A DNA stretch of 64,000 bases from contig CM060734.1 of NCBI GenBank assembly GCA_030704615.1, positions 6,446,001 through 6,510,000 on the forward strand. Direction: 5' to 3'. The DNA is from Takakia lepidozioides (Eukaryota > Streptophyta > Takakiopsida > Takakiales > Takakiaceae). Shown piece after piece: positions 1 to 10,060 of this stretch. Made by a program: the position numbers and the translations under genes. Under the pieces are notes generated by a model that searched no databases, was not told the DNA's origin, and saw only the letters and a list, made by a program, of their open reading frames with translations. Every line of letters starts with the position of its first letter. The stretch's first letter is position 1.

Positions 1-174
1 ATCTTGATTCCCTGGCTGGTAATTCCCTCTTGGATTACCTCTTCCTGCCATACGATTGTTATATCCACCAGGCCTACCATAGTGGTCATGATCATTGTTT
101 CTTCTTAGCTGGGGTTGCACTTGATGCACCCTCACTTGCCTAGGTTCTCTTGCAGCTGTCCTTCTGTTGTAATA

Positions 175-317
175 ACAATTCTCAGTAGAATGGTTATCTA
201 TTTTACACATAGTACAGGTTTCTCCTTCATGTGGCATTCAGCTGTGGTATGGCCTTCATTTTGGCATTTTGCACACCAAACACCCTTCCTCCAATGTGTT
301 GCAGCCTCTGTGGCGTA
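175..317 (-). pseudogene. gag nucleocapsid: two CCHC zinc knuckles in different frames
   Basis: Directly downstream of the capsid frame, and in the same frame after its TAG stop, lies CAKCQNEGHTTAEC (234-275), a perfect CX2CX4HX4C knuckle. A second knuckle, CTMCKIDNHSTENC (175-216), follows in another frame, so a small indel separates them. Zinc knuckles bind genomic RNA in retroelement nucleocapsids. The pair plus the frame change marks a formerly continuous, now broken, gag C-terminus. Confidence 0.75.
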
Positions 318-860
318 CTAATTCAAGATTTCTTCCAATCTTTTTTCATAGGTGTCCCTCTTCAACTTTTCGTTCTTCTTGCTCTTCCTCCTGAGCTCTT
401 TCTCTTCTTCCTCATCTGACTCATCTTCGGAGTCCTCATCATCCCTTTTATCTCTCCTGAGCATTCCCAATTGCTCAATTCTGTTGGCTGTTTTGAATGC
501 CTCCTCCACTGTATTATGTAGTAGCATATCCACTTTCTTTTGTAAATCAGGTCTTAGTCCACTCACAAACCAAGTCTTTTGTAATCCTGGTGCTGGTACA
601 TCAGCCAGCTTTTTCATCATCAACTCCATCTTCTCCATATATTCTTCAACAGTTTCATGCTTCTTTTGTCTTAACTGTTGTAAACTCCCATACACTTCAT
701 CCTCAATTTTGCTTGTCCTGAACCTGTTTCGGAATGCTATACTAAGGCCATTCCAGGTTAGGAAATGATTATTAGGAAATGCATACCATTCACTTGCTTT
801 CTTGATAAGTGAATAAGGAAACAGTCTCATCTTGGCATCATCGCCATTCTCATTGTTCAC
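318..860 (-). CDS. Retrotransposon gag, capsid-like domain (fragment)
   Basis: This 180-residue frame has the usual gag capsid signatures: an early KMRLFPYSLIKKASEWY block (the AxxWY-type motif of retrotrans_gag domains), a mid-domain LRQKKHETVEEYMEKM block, and FVSGLRPDLQKKVDMLL. A charged D/E-K tail follows. The domain packages element RNA into virus-like particles in the cytoplasm. The stop at 318-320 (TAG) is probably a nonsense mutation, because the zinc knuckle continues in the same frame beyond it. The start is unknown; upstream sequence continues the polyprotein in other frames. Confidence 0.75.
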   Translation of the reverse strand: MNNENGDDAKMRLFPYSLIKKASEWYAFPNNHFLTWNGLSIAFRNRFRTSKIEDEVYGSLQQLRQKKHETVEEYMEKMELMMKKLADVPAPGLQKTWFVSGLRPDLQKKVDMLLHNTVEEAFKTANRIEQLGMLRRDKRDDEDSEDESDEEEEKELRRKSKKNEKLKRDTYEKRLEEILN

Positions 861-985
861 TCAAATTGGCTGATGTGTACATCAAGATCCCCTTTTCGTG
901 CATATATTGGAAAAGGTGGCTTTGCCCGTGTTGGAGGTACCGCCATTTATGGCCCTACACCTTGCCCTCTGACAGGTGCTGGTCC

Positions 986-1501
986 TCATGTTGGTGCTAG
1001 TCCTTGAGGACCTGCTGTTGTAGTGGTGGAACTCCAACTTGGTGTTGGCTCCTGAGCACTCCCTGCTATTGGCCCCCCTATATTTGCAGTACCCCCAGCT
1101 CCAGTTGCACTACTTCCCACACTCCCTGTCCCCCCAGAGCCAGATCCAAGCTGCTCGCCTGATCCCCCTGAGCCGACACCTTTGTTGGCCTGTGATCCAA
1201 GTGCTCCACTTGATCCAGGTCCAACAGGTTGGGATGTCCTGGTTGTAGTCTCAACCTCAACTGTTGGGTCTACTTCTTCATACTCTTCATCTTCCAAATT
1301 CTTCTCCCTGTTTTCATCTTCCAAGTTCTTCTCTTGGATTTCTTCTTCCTCACTCATATAACTCAACTGAAGTGGTGTTGGAGAGTTTGAACTCTCCGTT
1401 GGCTCTGCCACATCTTCCTCTTCTCCTTTATCTTGTATTTCAGAAACTAGAGTTCCTGCTCTTGGTGTTCCATGCCAACTCAGATCAAAGATTTCTGTCA
1501 A
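986..1501 (-). CDS. gag linker region, acidic then Gly/Ser-rich (fragment)
   Basis: This 171-residue frame has an acidic first half with a duplicated block (EEEEIQEKNLEDENREKNLED) and a second half rich in Gly, Ser, Thr and Pro. It lies between the unrecognised N-terminal region (1858-2514) and the capsid frame (318-860), with the same strand and order, so I read it as a disordered spacer of the same gag polyprotein. No catalytic motif is visible. Confidence 0.5.
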   Translation of the reverse strand: MTEIFDLSWHGTPRAGTLVSEIQDKGEEEDVAEPTESSNSPTPLQLSYMSEEEEIQEKNLEDENREKNLEDEEYEEVDPTVEVETTTRTSQPVGPGSSGALGSQANKGVGSGGSGEQLGSGSGGTGSVGSSATGAGGTANIGGPIAGSAQEPTPSWSSTTTTAGPQGLAPT

Positions 1502-1567
1502 ATCTTAACCCAGGGATGTACCTCAGATCTTTCCCCTCGTGGCTGATCTTTTCATGTACCAAATCCC

Positions 1568-1798
1568 CTAATCTTTCTTGTAAAGAATAAGAGTATGGGT
1601 GTAGCTACTCTGCAGGTCTGGCATCCAACTCTGGTTCTTCCGGTAGGTATTGTTACTCTCTGGCCTTAATGGTGTGAGAGGTCCAGATGATTCCCCTATG
1701 TCTATTCCTCTCTCCCAGAGATATGGATAATTAGCTTTCAAATAACTTTCTTTTTTTGCTGAATATCTGTGGAGTCTAGCTTCCCTTTCATCACTCAT
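1568..1798 (-). CDS. gag N-terminal fragment, unrecognised
   Basis: A short frame containing EARLHRYSAKKESYLKANYP. It lies in line with the neighbouring gag pieces but in a different frame from 1858-2514. I do not recognise a domain. It is listed only because it fills the gap between two better supported parts of the same broken gene. Confidence 0.3.
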   Translation of the reverse strand: MSDEREARLHRYSAKKESYLKANYPYLWERGIDIGESSGPLTPLRPESNNTYRKNQSWMPDLQSSYTHTLILYKKD

Positions 1799-1857
1799 GT
1801 CCCATGTCTTTCATATCTTTAATGAGGCAATAACCAAAACTCTCTTCTGTAGTATCT

Positions 1858-2514
1858 CTAGTATATGTCTGGATTTCTTTCAAGCTTTAATGCACCCTTG
1901 GCTATACTTGAAGGCTCCATTACCATATAACCATATGGCAAGCACGTCTGAAAAGCTGTTCTTGGTGTAAGTTTGATCCACAAAATATCCTTAGGAATCC
2001 AATTCTCTACCAGTACAAATTCTTCATGCATATGAGTAAAAACATTCACTTTCCGTTCCTCCCAGCTTTTAAACTCCACTCGTTTAATGGATAGCAATTC
2101 TATCACATAAACCAGTGTTGGTAACCAACTTGCTCTCCCTCTATAGGCCACTTGATAAATCTCTATCACTCCTTTCTCCAGACCCCACTCTGGATCAGCA
2201 TCATGCACTCTCTCAACAATGTTTTCCTTGCAACCATCTGGCAATTCCAAAAACCTCTGAAAGAATTGTTTGGACAATCATTCTTTCTCAGTTCCAGAAG
2301 GAATTTGACTCACATCAAATTCTTTGATTCTCCATCCACCATGATCCCACCAGATGCCTGTCACATCTGGTTGTTCTTGACTCAGTTCCCACGTATGGTC
2401 GCCAAATGTCGAGCGGCTTTTACTTACCCATCCCTTAGCTATCCGAGGTGGAAACTCCAAGATAGAAGAGTTGGAAATCTCTAAGCACTCAGCCCGCTCA
2501 GAACAATCAGTCAT
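1858..2514 (-). pseudogene. gag N-terminal domain of unknown type, one in-frame stop
   Basis: One frame runs from 2514 to 1858 and is broken only by a TGA at 2278-2280. It encodes about 218 residues, rich in aromatic residues, with folded-looking stretches such as WLPTLVYVIELLSIKRVEFKS and LVENWIPKDILWIKL. It precedes the gag linker and capsid. I do not recognise a family. Typical Ty3/gypsy gag proteins do not have so long a folded domain before the capsid, so it could be an extra N-terminal domain or a separate upstream ORF of the element. Confidence 0.4.
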
Positions 2515-2937
2515 GACCTACAAATAGTGTATCATGGGGGGGCTTCCTATTTGTATTCCTTCTCGCATCATGTAGCAAGTTACCTTACTGTCTATGATTA
2601 AGTATCAGATTGCTTCTACAATCTTCCATGTTCCATCTACCCAAGCATTCATTCCACAACTTCACTCAGGTCTCTCTACACAGTGTGAGTATGAATAATT
2701 GTATCAGATTAATATCTATCAGTATCAGGCCGAAGCCATGGGTCTCTAATCTGCCTCTACAGTGCACTCTACAGCTTGCATGAATCCAGCATCATCTCGT
2801 TGTATCTCCTCCTCTGTGTAATCTCCATCCCTGCGCTCCGAGATCGTGCTCTCTGCCTGATCTCTTCCAATGATGTCCAAGAAGTGACCCCCTCCATGTC
2901 GCTACTCTGCCTATTCTACCTGCAAGTTGTTCTAACC
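2515..2937. other. No gene seen (possible leader/LTR region)
   Basis: AT-moderate sequence upstream of the minus-strand gag. An LTR and primer-binding site would be expected here, but I found no second LTR copy or convincing tRNA-complementary site. Confidence 0.3.
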
Positions 2938-3029
2938 ACATAACTAACTAACTGTCATCCAAGACAGAATGCACGTTCCCTCTGCAGATATCGTTCCCAC
3001 AGTCGTTCCCTACCAATGATAATCGTTCC

Positions 3030-3300
3030 CTGTGAACGCTATGACGGGTTGTGCCAAGCTGTGTCGGGCTATGACTGTGCCGAGCTGTGACTGGCTGTGT
3101 CGGACTGTGTCGGGCTGTGTTGGGCTGTGATAGACTGTGATAGACTGTGACTGACGTGATAGGTTGTGATAGGCGGTGTGTGTAAGGCTGTGTCAAGCTT
3201 GTTAAGACTGTGACAAGCGTGTTGTGTGTTCTGTGTCAGGATTGTTGTGTCAGGCTGCTTTGTCAGGCTTGTGACAAGCTGTGTGTAAGCCCGTGACTGA
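3030..3300 (+). repeat. Degenerate short tandem repeat, GGCTGTG-type
   Basis: About 270 bp built from an approximately 10-11 bp unit (GGCTGTGTCG, AGCTGTGACT, GACTGTGATA and variants). Reading frames across it are repeat artefacts (TQPVTARHS-like). It is a minisatellite-like tract with no coding role visible. Confidence 0.7.
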
Positions 3301-3320
3301 CGTGTGTGAGCGTGCCTACC

Positions 3321-4440
3321 ACCCCTAAGGCCTGTGTCTGTCACCCCTAAGGCCTCTGTTGGTCTGAATCTACCATCCGTAAGTCTGCACAAAATTAAGG
3401 GTACCCCACAGAACCCGTAAAACTGTCTAAGTCCCATACAACCCTCTATCACATCCAGTTTGCACTAGTACAGCAGCCCATGAGTCACATCTACTTTTGA
3501 GTCCACCCCGTGCACAAATCCATCCCAGCTGCTCACCCGATCAGTCACATATCACTCCACCTCCTAGTTCACATCACCAATCACCCCAATATATTCGGAC
3601 AGCTGCCCCTTCCCAATCCTAGGCCCCCATAGGTGTCTCACGTGCACGTCCCCACCCGGACCCCTAGGAAGTGTAGGCCACCACCGGTACGTGAGGTACG
3701 ACGGCCCGATGATCCTAGGGTTACTGATAAGGAGTATAGGACGATGTTGGAGACACCATTCAGGCCTAGCATTTGGCGCACTAGTGCCTCCGGTCCCCAT
3801 TCCTCAAAGCCAACCATTTTAGTTTTGGGGTCGGCGATATTGTGTGAAAGCCGCCACCAACCCTTCCATGGGTCATGGGCTATTTGCAATGGAGGATATT
3901 GTGGTTTCTCTAGGGAGAGGGCACACAGTGGACTTATTTCCCTACTTTGGCCCATACTACATGTCGTTCCACTGGACGCAAATGCGACGGGTAGCCCCTT
4001 GGGTGAGACCTTATGGTCTTGTGTGTCAATGACCTGATGTCTTCAATCGGGTGTTGGACCCTGGAACAAGGGTCATATGTGACGGAGATCCCGATGTGTT
4101 CGGGAATGTTGCAGGGTTCATCAATAGTTCAATGGTAACCCTAAATGACCAATGTACTGTGGGATGAGCGACATGACGGGGATGTTAGGCTAGCACAATC
4201 GATATCAAATTTTGTTATGACATGTGCATGTACTACGATTCCCGCCGGTTCATAGTTGTTCGCCTCTTATGAGTTCTCTGATAAGGCTTGGGATGAGAGA
4301 GTCCATCGGGAGTGGAGCGAGTTTGGCAAATGTTACAAACGTCACTCCCACGGCCGCCGAGGAAACTTGTAGTAGGGGATGGTGATTAGTCATGTACACA
4401 TATCATGGCCCCTATTGTGGCACCGGTAGGGATTGGTGAT
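3321..4440. other. Unassigned region upstream of the CACTA pseudogene
   Basis: A 134-residue plus-strand frame (3633-4037) and overlapping minus frames occur here, but none shows a recognisable domain and coding bias is not convincing. It may be decayed sequence of the CACTA element that follows. Confidence 0.25.
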
Positions 4441-4547
4441 TAGGGTTTACGTTTTAGGCTGAATGTGCCAATGTACATATATTTTTGGTGCAAATGGAGC
4501 AATTCCCAACCATTGTATATTAAATGCATTGTGAATGTATTTATAGA

Positions 4548-5809
4548 TCCAAGTACAGAACAAATGAGGTCAGCGAACCCTCCAAGGGGCACGCAGGCCG
4601 AGGTGGACAACAATACTGGTATTGGCCGCGGAGAACAAGGCCCAGACGACCATATTGCCCAAGACAATGACGAGGTGGAAAATGAACATGGACACTGACG
4701 ATGTGAGAGCCATGGAGGATTTGTTAATGAACCACTTGGGGGAGGGACAACAAATTGGGGAGGATATGGCTCGCCCGGCCACACTGGATGAAGATGCCGA
4801 CCCAAATCCAATGGAAGCCGAGGCAAAAACACCCTTGTATAAAGGAGCAAAAGTGAGTCGACTTTCCACTATATTGTTGTTTGCTTAATTTGCAATCCCG
4901 GTTTGGCATAAGCAACATTGGCATGTCCGCAATCATTGCGCACATTGCGGATCACATCCTCGCCCCCATTTGGAGCTAAAATGCCACGTTCTCGAAAAAG
5001 GCAAGACAGGTTCTAGACAGAGTGGGGATGGGCTACAAAAATTTCCATGCATGTCCTTGTATCGCACCTTGTACTATGGAGAGCATGCGCGTGCTACCAC
5101 GTGTCCCAAGTGCAAAAAATCTAGATATCGAGATGATGTTCAAGGAAAGAAGATCCCACGAAAGGTACATTTCTTTATATTCTCTTTCTGCCATTTATTT
5201 ATTATATACATTATACATGTGTCCACCAACTAATATATCAGTTTAGGGGTTGTAGGGTTTAAGAGGAGTATCATTCCGATATTATTAGGGTACGCATATA
5301 GGTTATATGAATCCTTCAACTAATGTAGACTTTACAAAATATCTACATACAAACCTTTGCAAATATAACCCCTCTCTTACGTACAATATGTGGATCCAAA
5401 TGACAGAAAGTAAATATTGATATATTTGTTGAGTTTGTGGGGGAGGTTAGACAAATGCATTATTTTCCAGTAATTCCGCGCTTGAAAGCACAATTTCGGA
5501 CGTCCATCATTGCCAAACTATGAAGTGGCATGCGGAGCATCGGAGCCCTCCCGGAAAGATGTGCGGCCCTCAGATTCGCCGGCATGAAAACAAACCGGAA
5601 ACAATGGCCTTTTTTGAAGGACGATCCAAGACATGTTCGGCTCGGCTTCTCCGCAGATGGTGTAAACCCACATTGAGTCCAGTCAAGTAGCCATTCAACA
5701 TGGCCTGTGACTTTGGTTAACTACAAACATCCCTCCTTATCTTTGCTATCAAGAAGGGTCATATCATGTTGGCTGACATTGTGCCAGGTGAATAACACAA
5801 CTCTTTTTT
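4548..5809 (+). pseudogene. CACTA (En/Spm) TNP2-type transposase, broken
   Basis: Reading in shifting frames, this matches the order of the plant TNP2/Transposase_21 family. An acidic N-terminal stretch (4570-4850) leads to PLYKGAKVSRLSTIL. Next come VLDRVGMGYKNFHACPC and CPKCKKSRYRDD (5030-5135), the Cys-rich block, followed by KKIPRKV. After about 300 bp of apparent insertion or intron comes a block with WPFLKDDPRHVRLG and LGLSADGVNP (5600-5670), then WPVTLVNY and KKGHIMLADIVPGE (5700-5805). TNP2 proteins cut CACTA ends and carry the DDE core downstream, which is missing here. Frameshifts and stops make it non-functional. The opposite-strand gag begins right after it. Confidence 0.75.
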
Positions 5810-5866
5810 GTTGCTTTAGGATGTACTGGTGGTAGTACATGTCGAATATATATGGAACTAAAGATA

Positions 5867-6229
5867 TCATTGTTCTGTTTGAATTTGAAAAAACAAGTTG
5901 CAAATATGGAGCTCAGGATGCGAGTCATAACACTGGGCCTGTACATGCCCATACTTGCCACAATGCCCACACTGCAACTGTGCAGGCTGTGCCTGTGCTG
6001 GCCCTTTGCCTCCCTCTGGGCAATCCTTCTTGACATGGGTCCTCCACATATCCAATAAACTACACCCGTTTGTTGCTGGCCTGCAAATGATAAGAAGGAG
6101 ACCCTGCATCTGAACTCTCTTGACTTCCCTGGGCTTCACCTTAGCCCCCTTGTTGCCTTGAGCACGTTGGGGTAGTGACTGGCTAGGAGCACCACGCCGT
6201 GGTGTCTCCTTATAAGCAAAGTTTTTCAT
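5867..6229 (-). pseudogene. Second retrotransposon gag, zinc-knuckle end
   Basis: The minus-strand frame contains CGHCGKYGHVQAQC (5930-5971), a perfect CX2CX4HX4C knuckle. A more decayed knuckle precedes it (HVKKDCPEGG; its first Cys is lost and the frame shifts nearby). The upstream part, rich in Lys/Arg/Gln, is a basic linker. It belongs with the gag frames at 6956-7934, from which it is separated by a 0.7-kb repeat insertion. Confidence 0.7.
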
Positions 6230-6235
6230 GTATCA

Positions 6236-6955
6236 CCACAGAAGTAATACCAATCACTGGTGTGTATGTAATCACTCACGCGTAACCACTGGCCGAGTGG
6301 TTCCAATCACTAAATGGTCTATAACCACTCACTCTAACCAACTTCAAAGTGGTACCAATCAATGGGGGTTTTTAAGCACAGATCTACGTATACTGTCCCG
6401 TCCACGTGGGAATAATAAGTTCATAATTAAATATATTTCAAAATGATAATAAATCTTAAATTAAATTGATATTACACGTGGAGTAGCAAGTGGTTTCAAT
6501 CACCTCCCATCACTCAGGTGTCTTCAACCACTCACAAACCACCACTGTGCAAGTGGTACCAATCACTGGGGGGTCTTTAACCACTCCAGATCTATGTATA
6601 CTATCCTCGTCCACGTGGAATAATATATTTTGAAATGATAAAAATCTTTAAAAAAAAGAATTATTACACGTGGAGTAGAAAGTGGTTTCAACCACTTCCC
6701 ATCACTGAGGTGTCTTTAACCACTCATAATTTATCATTGTACCCGTCCATGTCGGATATTATCACTATTAATATAAATATTTGACCAAATATCGAATAAT
6801 AAATATAAAATTAAATATTACACGTGGATTACTCAGTGGTTGAAACCACTTCCAACCACTCCATATGATGCCACCGTGGCATTTCATCGGAATTAACCAC
6901 TGGCCAGTGGTTACCATTACTTGGAGTGATTTATAGAGTAGTAAAAGACGAGTGG
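6236..6955. mobile_element. Non-coding insertion (MITE-like) built of AGTGGTT/AACCACT repeats
   Basis: This AT-rich block splits the gag frame. It carries many copies of AGTGGTNNCAATCACT-type motifs in both orientations, and a roughly 240-bp subunit that recurs about three times with CCACGTGGAATAATA and TTACACGTGGAGTA. The ends have weakly similar inverted sequences (CAGAATAACCACTGG on the right; CAGAAGTAATACCAATCACT near the left). No ORF fits a transposase, so it is probably a non-autonomous TIR element. The target duplication is not clear. Confidence 0.55.
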
Positions 6956-7330
6956 TTAAGGGGGCCAGTGGTTATTCTGCGTTTTCCTTCTAGTGTTAGC
7001 AAATCCCACCATGACCACTTGTTCCTCCACCATGTTGAGCTCTATCCGCTCTGCCAGCAAAAACATATTTGCTAAGGTGGGTTGGGCCGCTTGTAGGAGA
7101 GTTGCATCCCGCACCCTTCTCCTCAGCTCCTTGTCCAATATCCCATACCAAAATTGGACTGCCTGAGCTTCCATAAACCCTTGGGTTACATTTATCAAGC
7201 GCCTCATGCAAGGAAAGCCTCCCTCAAGCTCTCAGTAGGCTTCCTCTGGAACTCTTGCAAGCTCCTCAACTTCTCTATCCTCACTGCTTGGTAGTTCCTT
7301 CTCAACTCTTCGAAAAACTCCACAACAGGG
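6956..7330 (-). pseudogene. Second gag, capsid C-terminal part
   Basis: Frames contain EFQRKPTESLREAFL, then MRRLINVTQGFMEAQAVQFWYGILDKELRRRVRD, split here by residue counts into the two gag-typical blocks (multimer-forming helices before the knuckles). One frame change lies near 7207. The last codons (NTRRK then HWPP) run into the repeat insertion at 6955, so the gene was interrupted there. Confidence 0.65.
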
Positions 7331-7433
7331 TTGAAGGCAGGCACAGGTACTGGTGCAGCAGTGGCTTGGGTGGACGTCGTAGCTCATGTACCACTAGTCC
7401 CCTTGCTGCTTGTGGAAGCCGCCAGTGTGGCTG

Positions 7434-7934
7434 CTACCCTTGTCCCTCTAGTGCATCTAGTGATGGAGACATAGTCGGGTGACCAGTACATCCTCCACTC
7501 CTCGATCTCAACATCATGCCCCCCCGCCTAAACTTCAAATGGTAATCATCCATGGGCGACCCCTCAAGGTGCTGAAACAGCCTCTTCCATGCCATGAAAG
7601 GCGTAAACAGTTGTTGATTGTGCATTTGCTGCAAGTCACACCAACTATCAAACTCTTGGATAAAATCATCCAACTCGATGGTGCCTACAGCCCCAGAGTA
7701 CCGTTGTGGCCCCTTGGTATTCCCATACATCTCCTCCATTGTGTCCCACAACAATGGCATGAGAGTAACTTGCATCGTCGGCGTGAACCCTCTTGATTCA
7801 GAGTCTGAATCAGAACCTTCCTTGGAAGACACAGGAGGTGAAGGTGGCCTAAACTGCACACCTCCTCTCGTGTACCCACTAGTATCGCTAGTGCTCGTAC
7901 CGGCACTCTCCCCAGCAACTAGTGGCACCTCCAT
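7434..7934 (-). CDS. Second gag, N-terminal part
   Basis: A 166-residue frame starting at an ATG at 7934. An acidic Ser-rich leader is followed by PQRYSGAVGTIELDDFIQEF and FMAWKRLFQHLEGSPMDDYH, the classic beginning of a retrotransposon gag capsid. Together with 6956-7330 and 5867-6229 it forms one gag gene reading leftwards. This gag is unlike the one at 318-860 and represents a different element family. Confidence 0.65.
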   Translation of the reverse strand: MEVPLVAGESAGTSTSDTSGYTRGGVQFRPPSPPVSSKEGSDSDSESRGFTPTMQVTLMPLLWDTMEEMYGNTKGPQRYSGAVGTIELDDFIQEFDSWCDLQQMHNQQLFTPFMAWKRLFQHLEGSPMDDYHLKFRRGGMMLRSRSGGCTGHPTMSPSLDALEGQG

Positions 7935-8922
7935 GTTGACAAACTGACACTCAACCGGTCATGAACATGTCCCTAACCCCCTTTCCACAAGGTTACCGGG
8001 TAGAGAACCTATTGCGGCTTATGGTTTGGAATACTAGGTTCCTGACATAGCCTGCACCTGCACCCGCATCCACCGCAAGCACTCATGTGGTTGGCTGGTC
8101 ATTACCTCCAACCTCACTACAGGAGAAACAAAGATGGTTTTGCTAGTCATCACCCCAGCCTCACCATCGACAACATGCTCTATGATTCGATCGGTGATCA
8201 AATCCGAGTCAACCACCTATAAAATCAAGCGCCTACACAAAGCTAACATGGCGCACAATCAAGCATGCAGGTGTGGAGGGGATCCAAACATAAGAATAAA
8301 AACAACAACTCCCCCACACCAAAAACAACTCCATAGTGTCGCTCCTGCAAGGACACCCCCGCCCAAACCCGGACTGACTCTTGCCTCCACCTACGGAAAG
8401 GTCTCGGTCTACAGAGAAGGTGGAAAGCTATGAGGAAGGGAAGCTAAAGCAATGCCTATCCCCAGCATGCCCTCATCCCAACACTCCCTTTTGCCTCTCT
8501 TCTCTGACTTGCATGACCACGAGAAACATCCTGTAGACACTCCTCAAACCGCCCTCCACGAGCTCATGAAACTTGGCCTCCAAGGCCCCATGCAAGCCTC
8601 TACAGGGTCCGCCAGTGCCTCCTTATGTCCATCGGCCATTCCTCATAATAGAACCACCTCAGGAAACCACTGAAGGTTAAAAAACGGAGCAAATTGAGGT
8701 ACATATAGGCCCCAACAACAATCTGTCCAAAGGAATTACCTGCAGGGTGGTCTCCCCCATAGTTAATGATTGCACTGAAAACCCCAAAAGATTAACTGCA
8801 GGGAGGTAATCCCCTTTCTTAAAATGCAATAGGGAGGCAATTCTGACTTTTCTGCCAGATCAGCTAGCTCAAAACCGTTGTTTTTCAGAGCCCAGCCTCC
8901 CCATCAAGGTCCCACGACAAGT

Positions 8923-8923
<1 letters not shown>
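7935..8923. other. No supportable gene; possible 5' region of the gag element
   Basis: Upstream of the minus-strand gag. Several short frames exist but none resembles a known protein. LTR ends could not be identified because no second copy is in the window. Confidence 0.3.

Positions 8924-8965
<42 letters not shown>
8924..8965 (+). repeat. 42-nt poly-T tract
   Basis: Uninterrupted T run. On the minus strand it reads as a 42-nt poly-A, which could be the tail of a retroposed RNA lying to its right (8966 upward), or simple slippage. Confidence 0.95.
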
Positions 8966-9119
8966 CCACTCTGCCTGTTCGTGGCCTTCCGGGACCGGAT
9001 GCCTCGGATAGGGTAAAACAAGTGGTAGTTAATTATTTGAGGGGTAGGGACATGATGAGGATGGAGAGTGCTTATGTCAGGCATGGATGGGAGGCGTTTC
9101 AGATTTTTCAGCATGGCGA

Positions 9120-9300
9120 TTCATGACCACGGCCATTGTCCACAACCACGGTCAGGGCCCGTGGTATCTCGTGATACTGGCACCACGACCCATCACGTCA
9201 CGACCACGGCCACGACCACGGTTCTCCCTGCGTTCCCAGGAACTCACCACGCGTTCCCACGCGTTCCCGAACGTTCCCGAGCTCTCCCCGAGCTGGGGTT
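9120..9300. repeat. CCACGACCACGG / CGTTCCC short repeats
   Basis: Low-complexity tract of CACGACCACGG units followed by GCGTTCCCACGCGTTCCCGAACGTTCCCGAG. Frames across it are artefacts. Confidence 0.6.
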
Positions 9301-9479
9301 TGCTTCCGCACCTGCTGTCGACGAGCTATGGCTTCTTCTGCGGTAGTGCCAAGCAATGAAGTCCGAAAGGACTACAGGATGCCAAGAACCGCACCACGAG
9401 AGGGGCAACAGTGATCAGAAAGGGAGGGGGAATGGTTTATATAGGCGCCCCCCCCCCCCCCCCAAAAAAAAAGGCATTA

Positions 9480-9933
9480 TGCTTGAAAAAAGGCGACTGG
9501 CCAATGGCGCCTCGCCACGTGTCAGCGCGGCGCGACTGGCCAGTCGTACCTCGTCACGCGCACCCACATGGGAGAGGTCAAGGGTTCAAAACCCACCTCC
9601 CCCCCCCCTTCCATTTGTTTCGTTTTTCCTGACTCGTGGCGCCTCGCCACGTGGCCAGCCGTCGCTTGATGATTTTTTATTTAAAAACGACCGCCACACG
9701 GCGGGTCGCTGGATTTCCAACAAAAAACAAAAACACGCGACCGCTGCATGGCGGTCGTTATATTTAAAAAAAACAAATAAGAGCGACCACCACATGGTGG
9801 TCGCTGCTTTATTTAAAAATATATTAAATAAGTGACCGCCAAACGGTCTTTTTTATATTGAAAAAAAAACGACCGCCCAATGGCGGTCGCTGCATTTTAA
9901 AAATATATATTAAATAAGCGATCGCCAAACGGG
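9480..9933. repeat. Left half of a GCGACCGCC...GGCGGTCGC palindrome array
   Basis: Units of about 23 nt (GCGACCGCC-AAACG/ACATG-GCGGTCGC and variants) are separated by AT-rich spacers such as TTTATTTAAAAATATATTAAATAA at roughly 45-60 bp spacing. The array resumes at 24766. Arrays like this are typical of CACTA subterminal regions, but I could not find the CACTA terminus, so the host element is unnamed. Element A sits inside one unit. Confidence 0.8.
9923..9933. repeat. Target-site duplication of element A, left copy
   Basis: CGCCAAACGGG; the right copy is TGCCAAAGGGC (24766-24776), 8 of 11 identical. Removing element A and one copy restores a 23-nt palindrome unit of exactly the array's length, which supports these boundaries despite three mismatches. 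Confidence 0.8.
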
Positions 9934-10060
9934 AGGTTTACTATTTCATGAGCAGAAACCATGAGCCATGAGCCATGAGCCGCATGAGCGGTGAGCCGAA
10001 GTCTAAGACACGCGGATTTCATGAGCGGACTCCTCCAAATTTGGAAATGCGGCAGATTAA
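9934..10060. repeat. Element A left terminus with CATGAGC repeats
   Basis: The terminal inverted repeat is followed by clustered CATGAGC/CCATGAG units (9947-10030) and then the half-palindrome GGAAATGCGGCAG. Short repeats like these at both ends are probably transposase-binding sites (inference). The counterpart in element B is 53850-53980. Confidence 0.75.

Larger units (their letters stand above)
1..2514 (-). mobile_element. LTR-retrotransposon remnant (gag side), truncated by window edge
   Basis: A run of minus-strand reading frames from 2514 down to the left edge makes a retrotransposon gag: an unrecognised N-terminal region, an acidic and Gly/Ser-rich linker, a capsid-like domain and two CCHC zinc knuckles. 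The frames are broken by stops and frame changes, so this is a decayed copy. Protease and polymerase would lie beyond position 1. I see no clear LTR boundary or primer-binding site upstream (2515-2940). Ty3/gypsy affiliation is inferred from the gag style only. Confidence 0.75.

Noticed and set aside
2948-3452. Thr/Ser/Gln/His-rich minus-strand ORFs (127 and 82 residues)
   Set aside because: They translate the GGCTGTG tandem repeat; not genes.
3633-4037. 134-residue plus-strand ORF as a real gene
   Set aside because: Overlapping frames on both strands are equally open, no domain is recognised, and it lies next to a decayed CACTA gene.
9586-9795. Frames across the GCGACCGCC array and C-runs (9356-9835)
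   Set aside because: Caused by repeats and homopolymers; no protein similarity.
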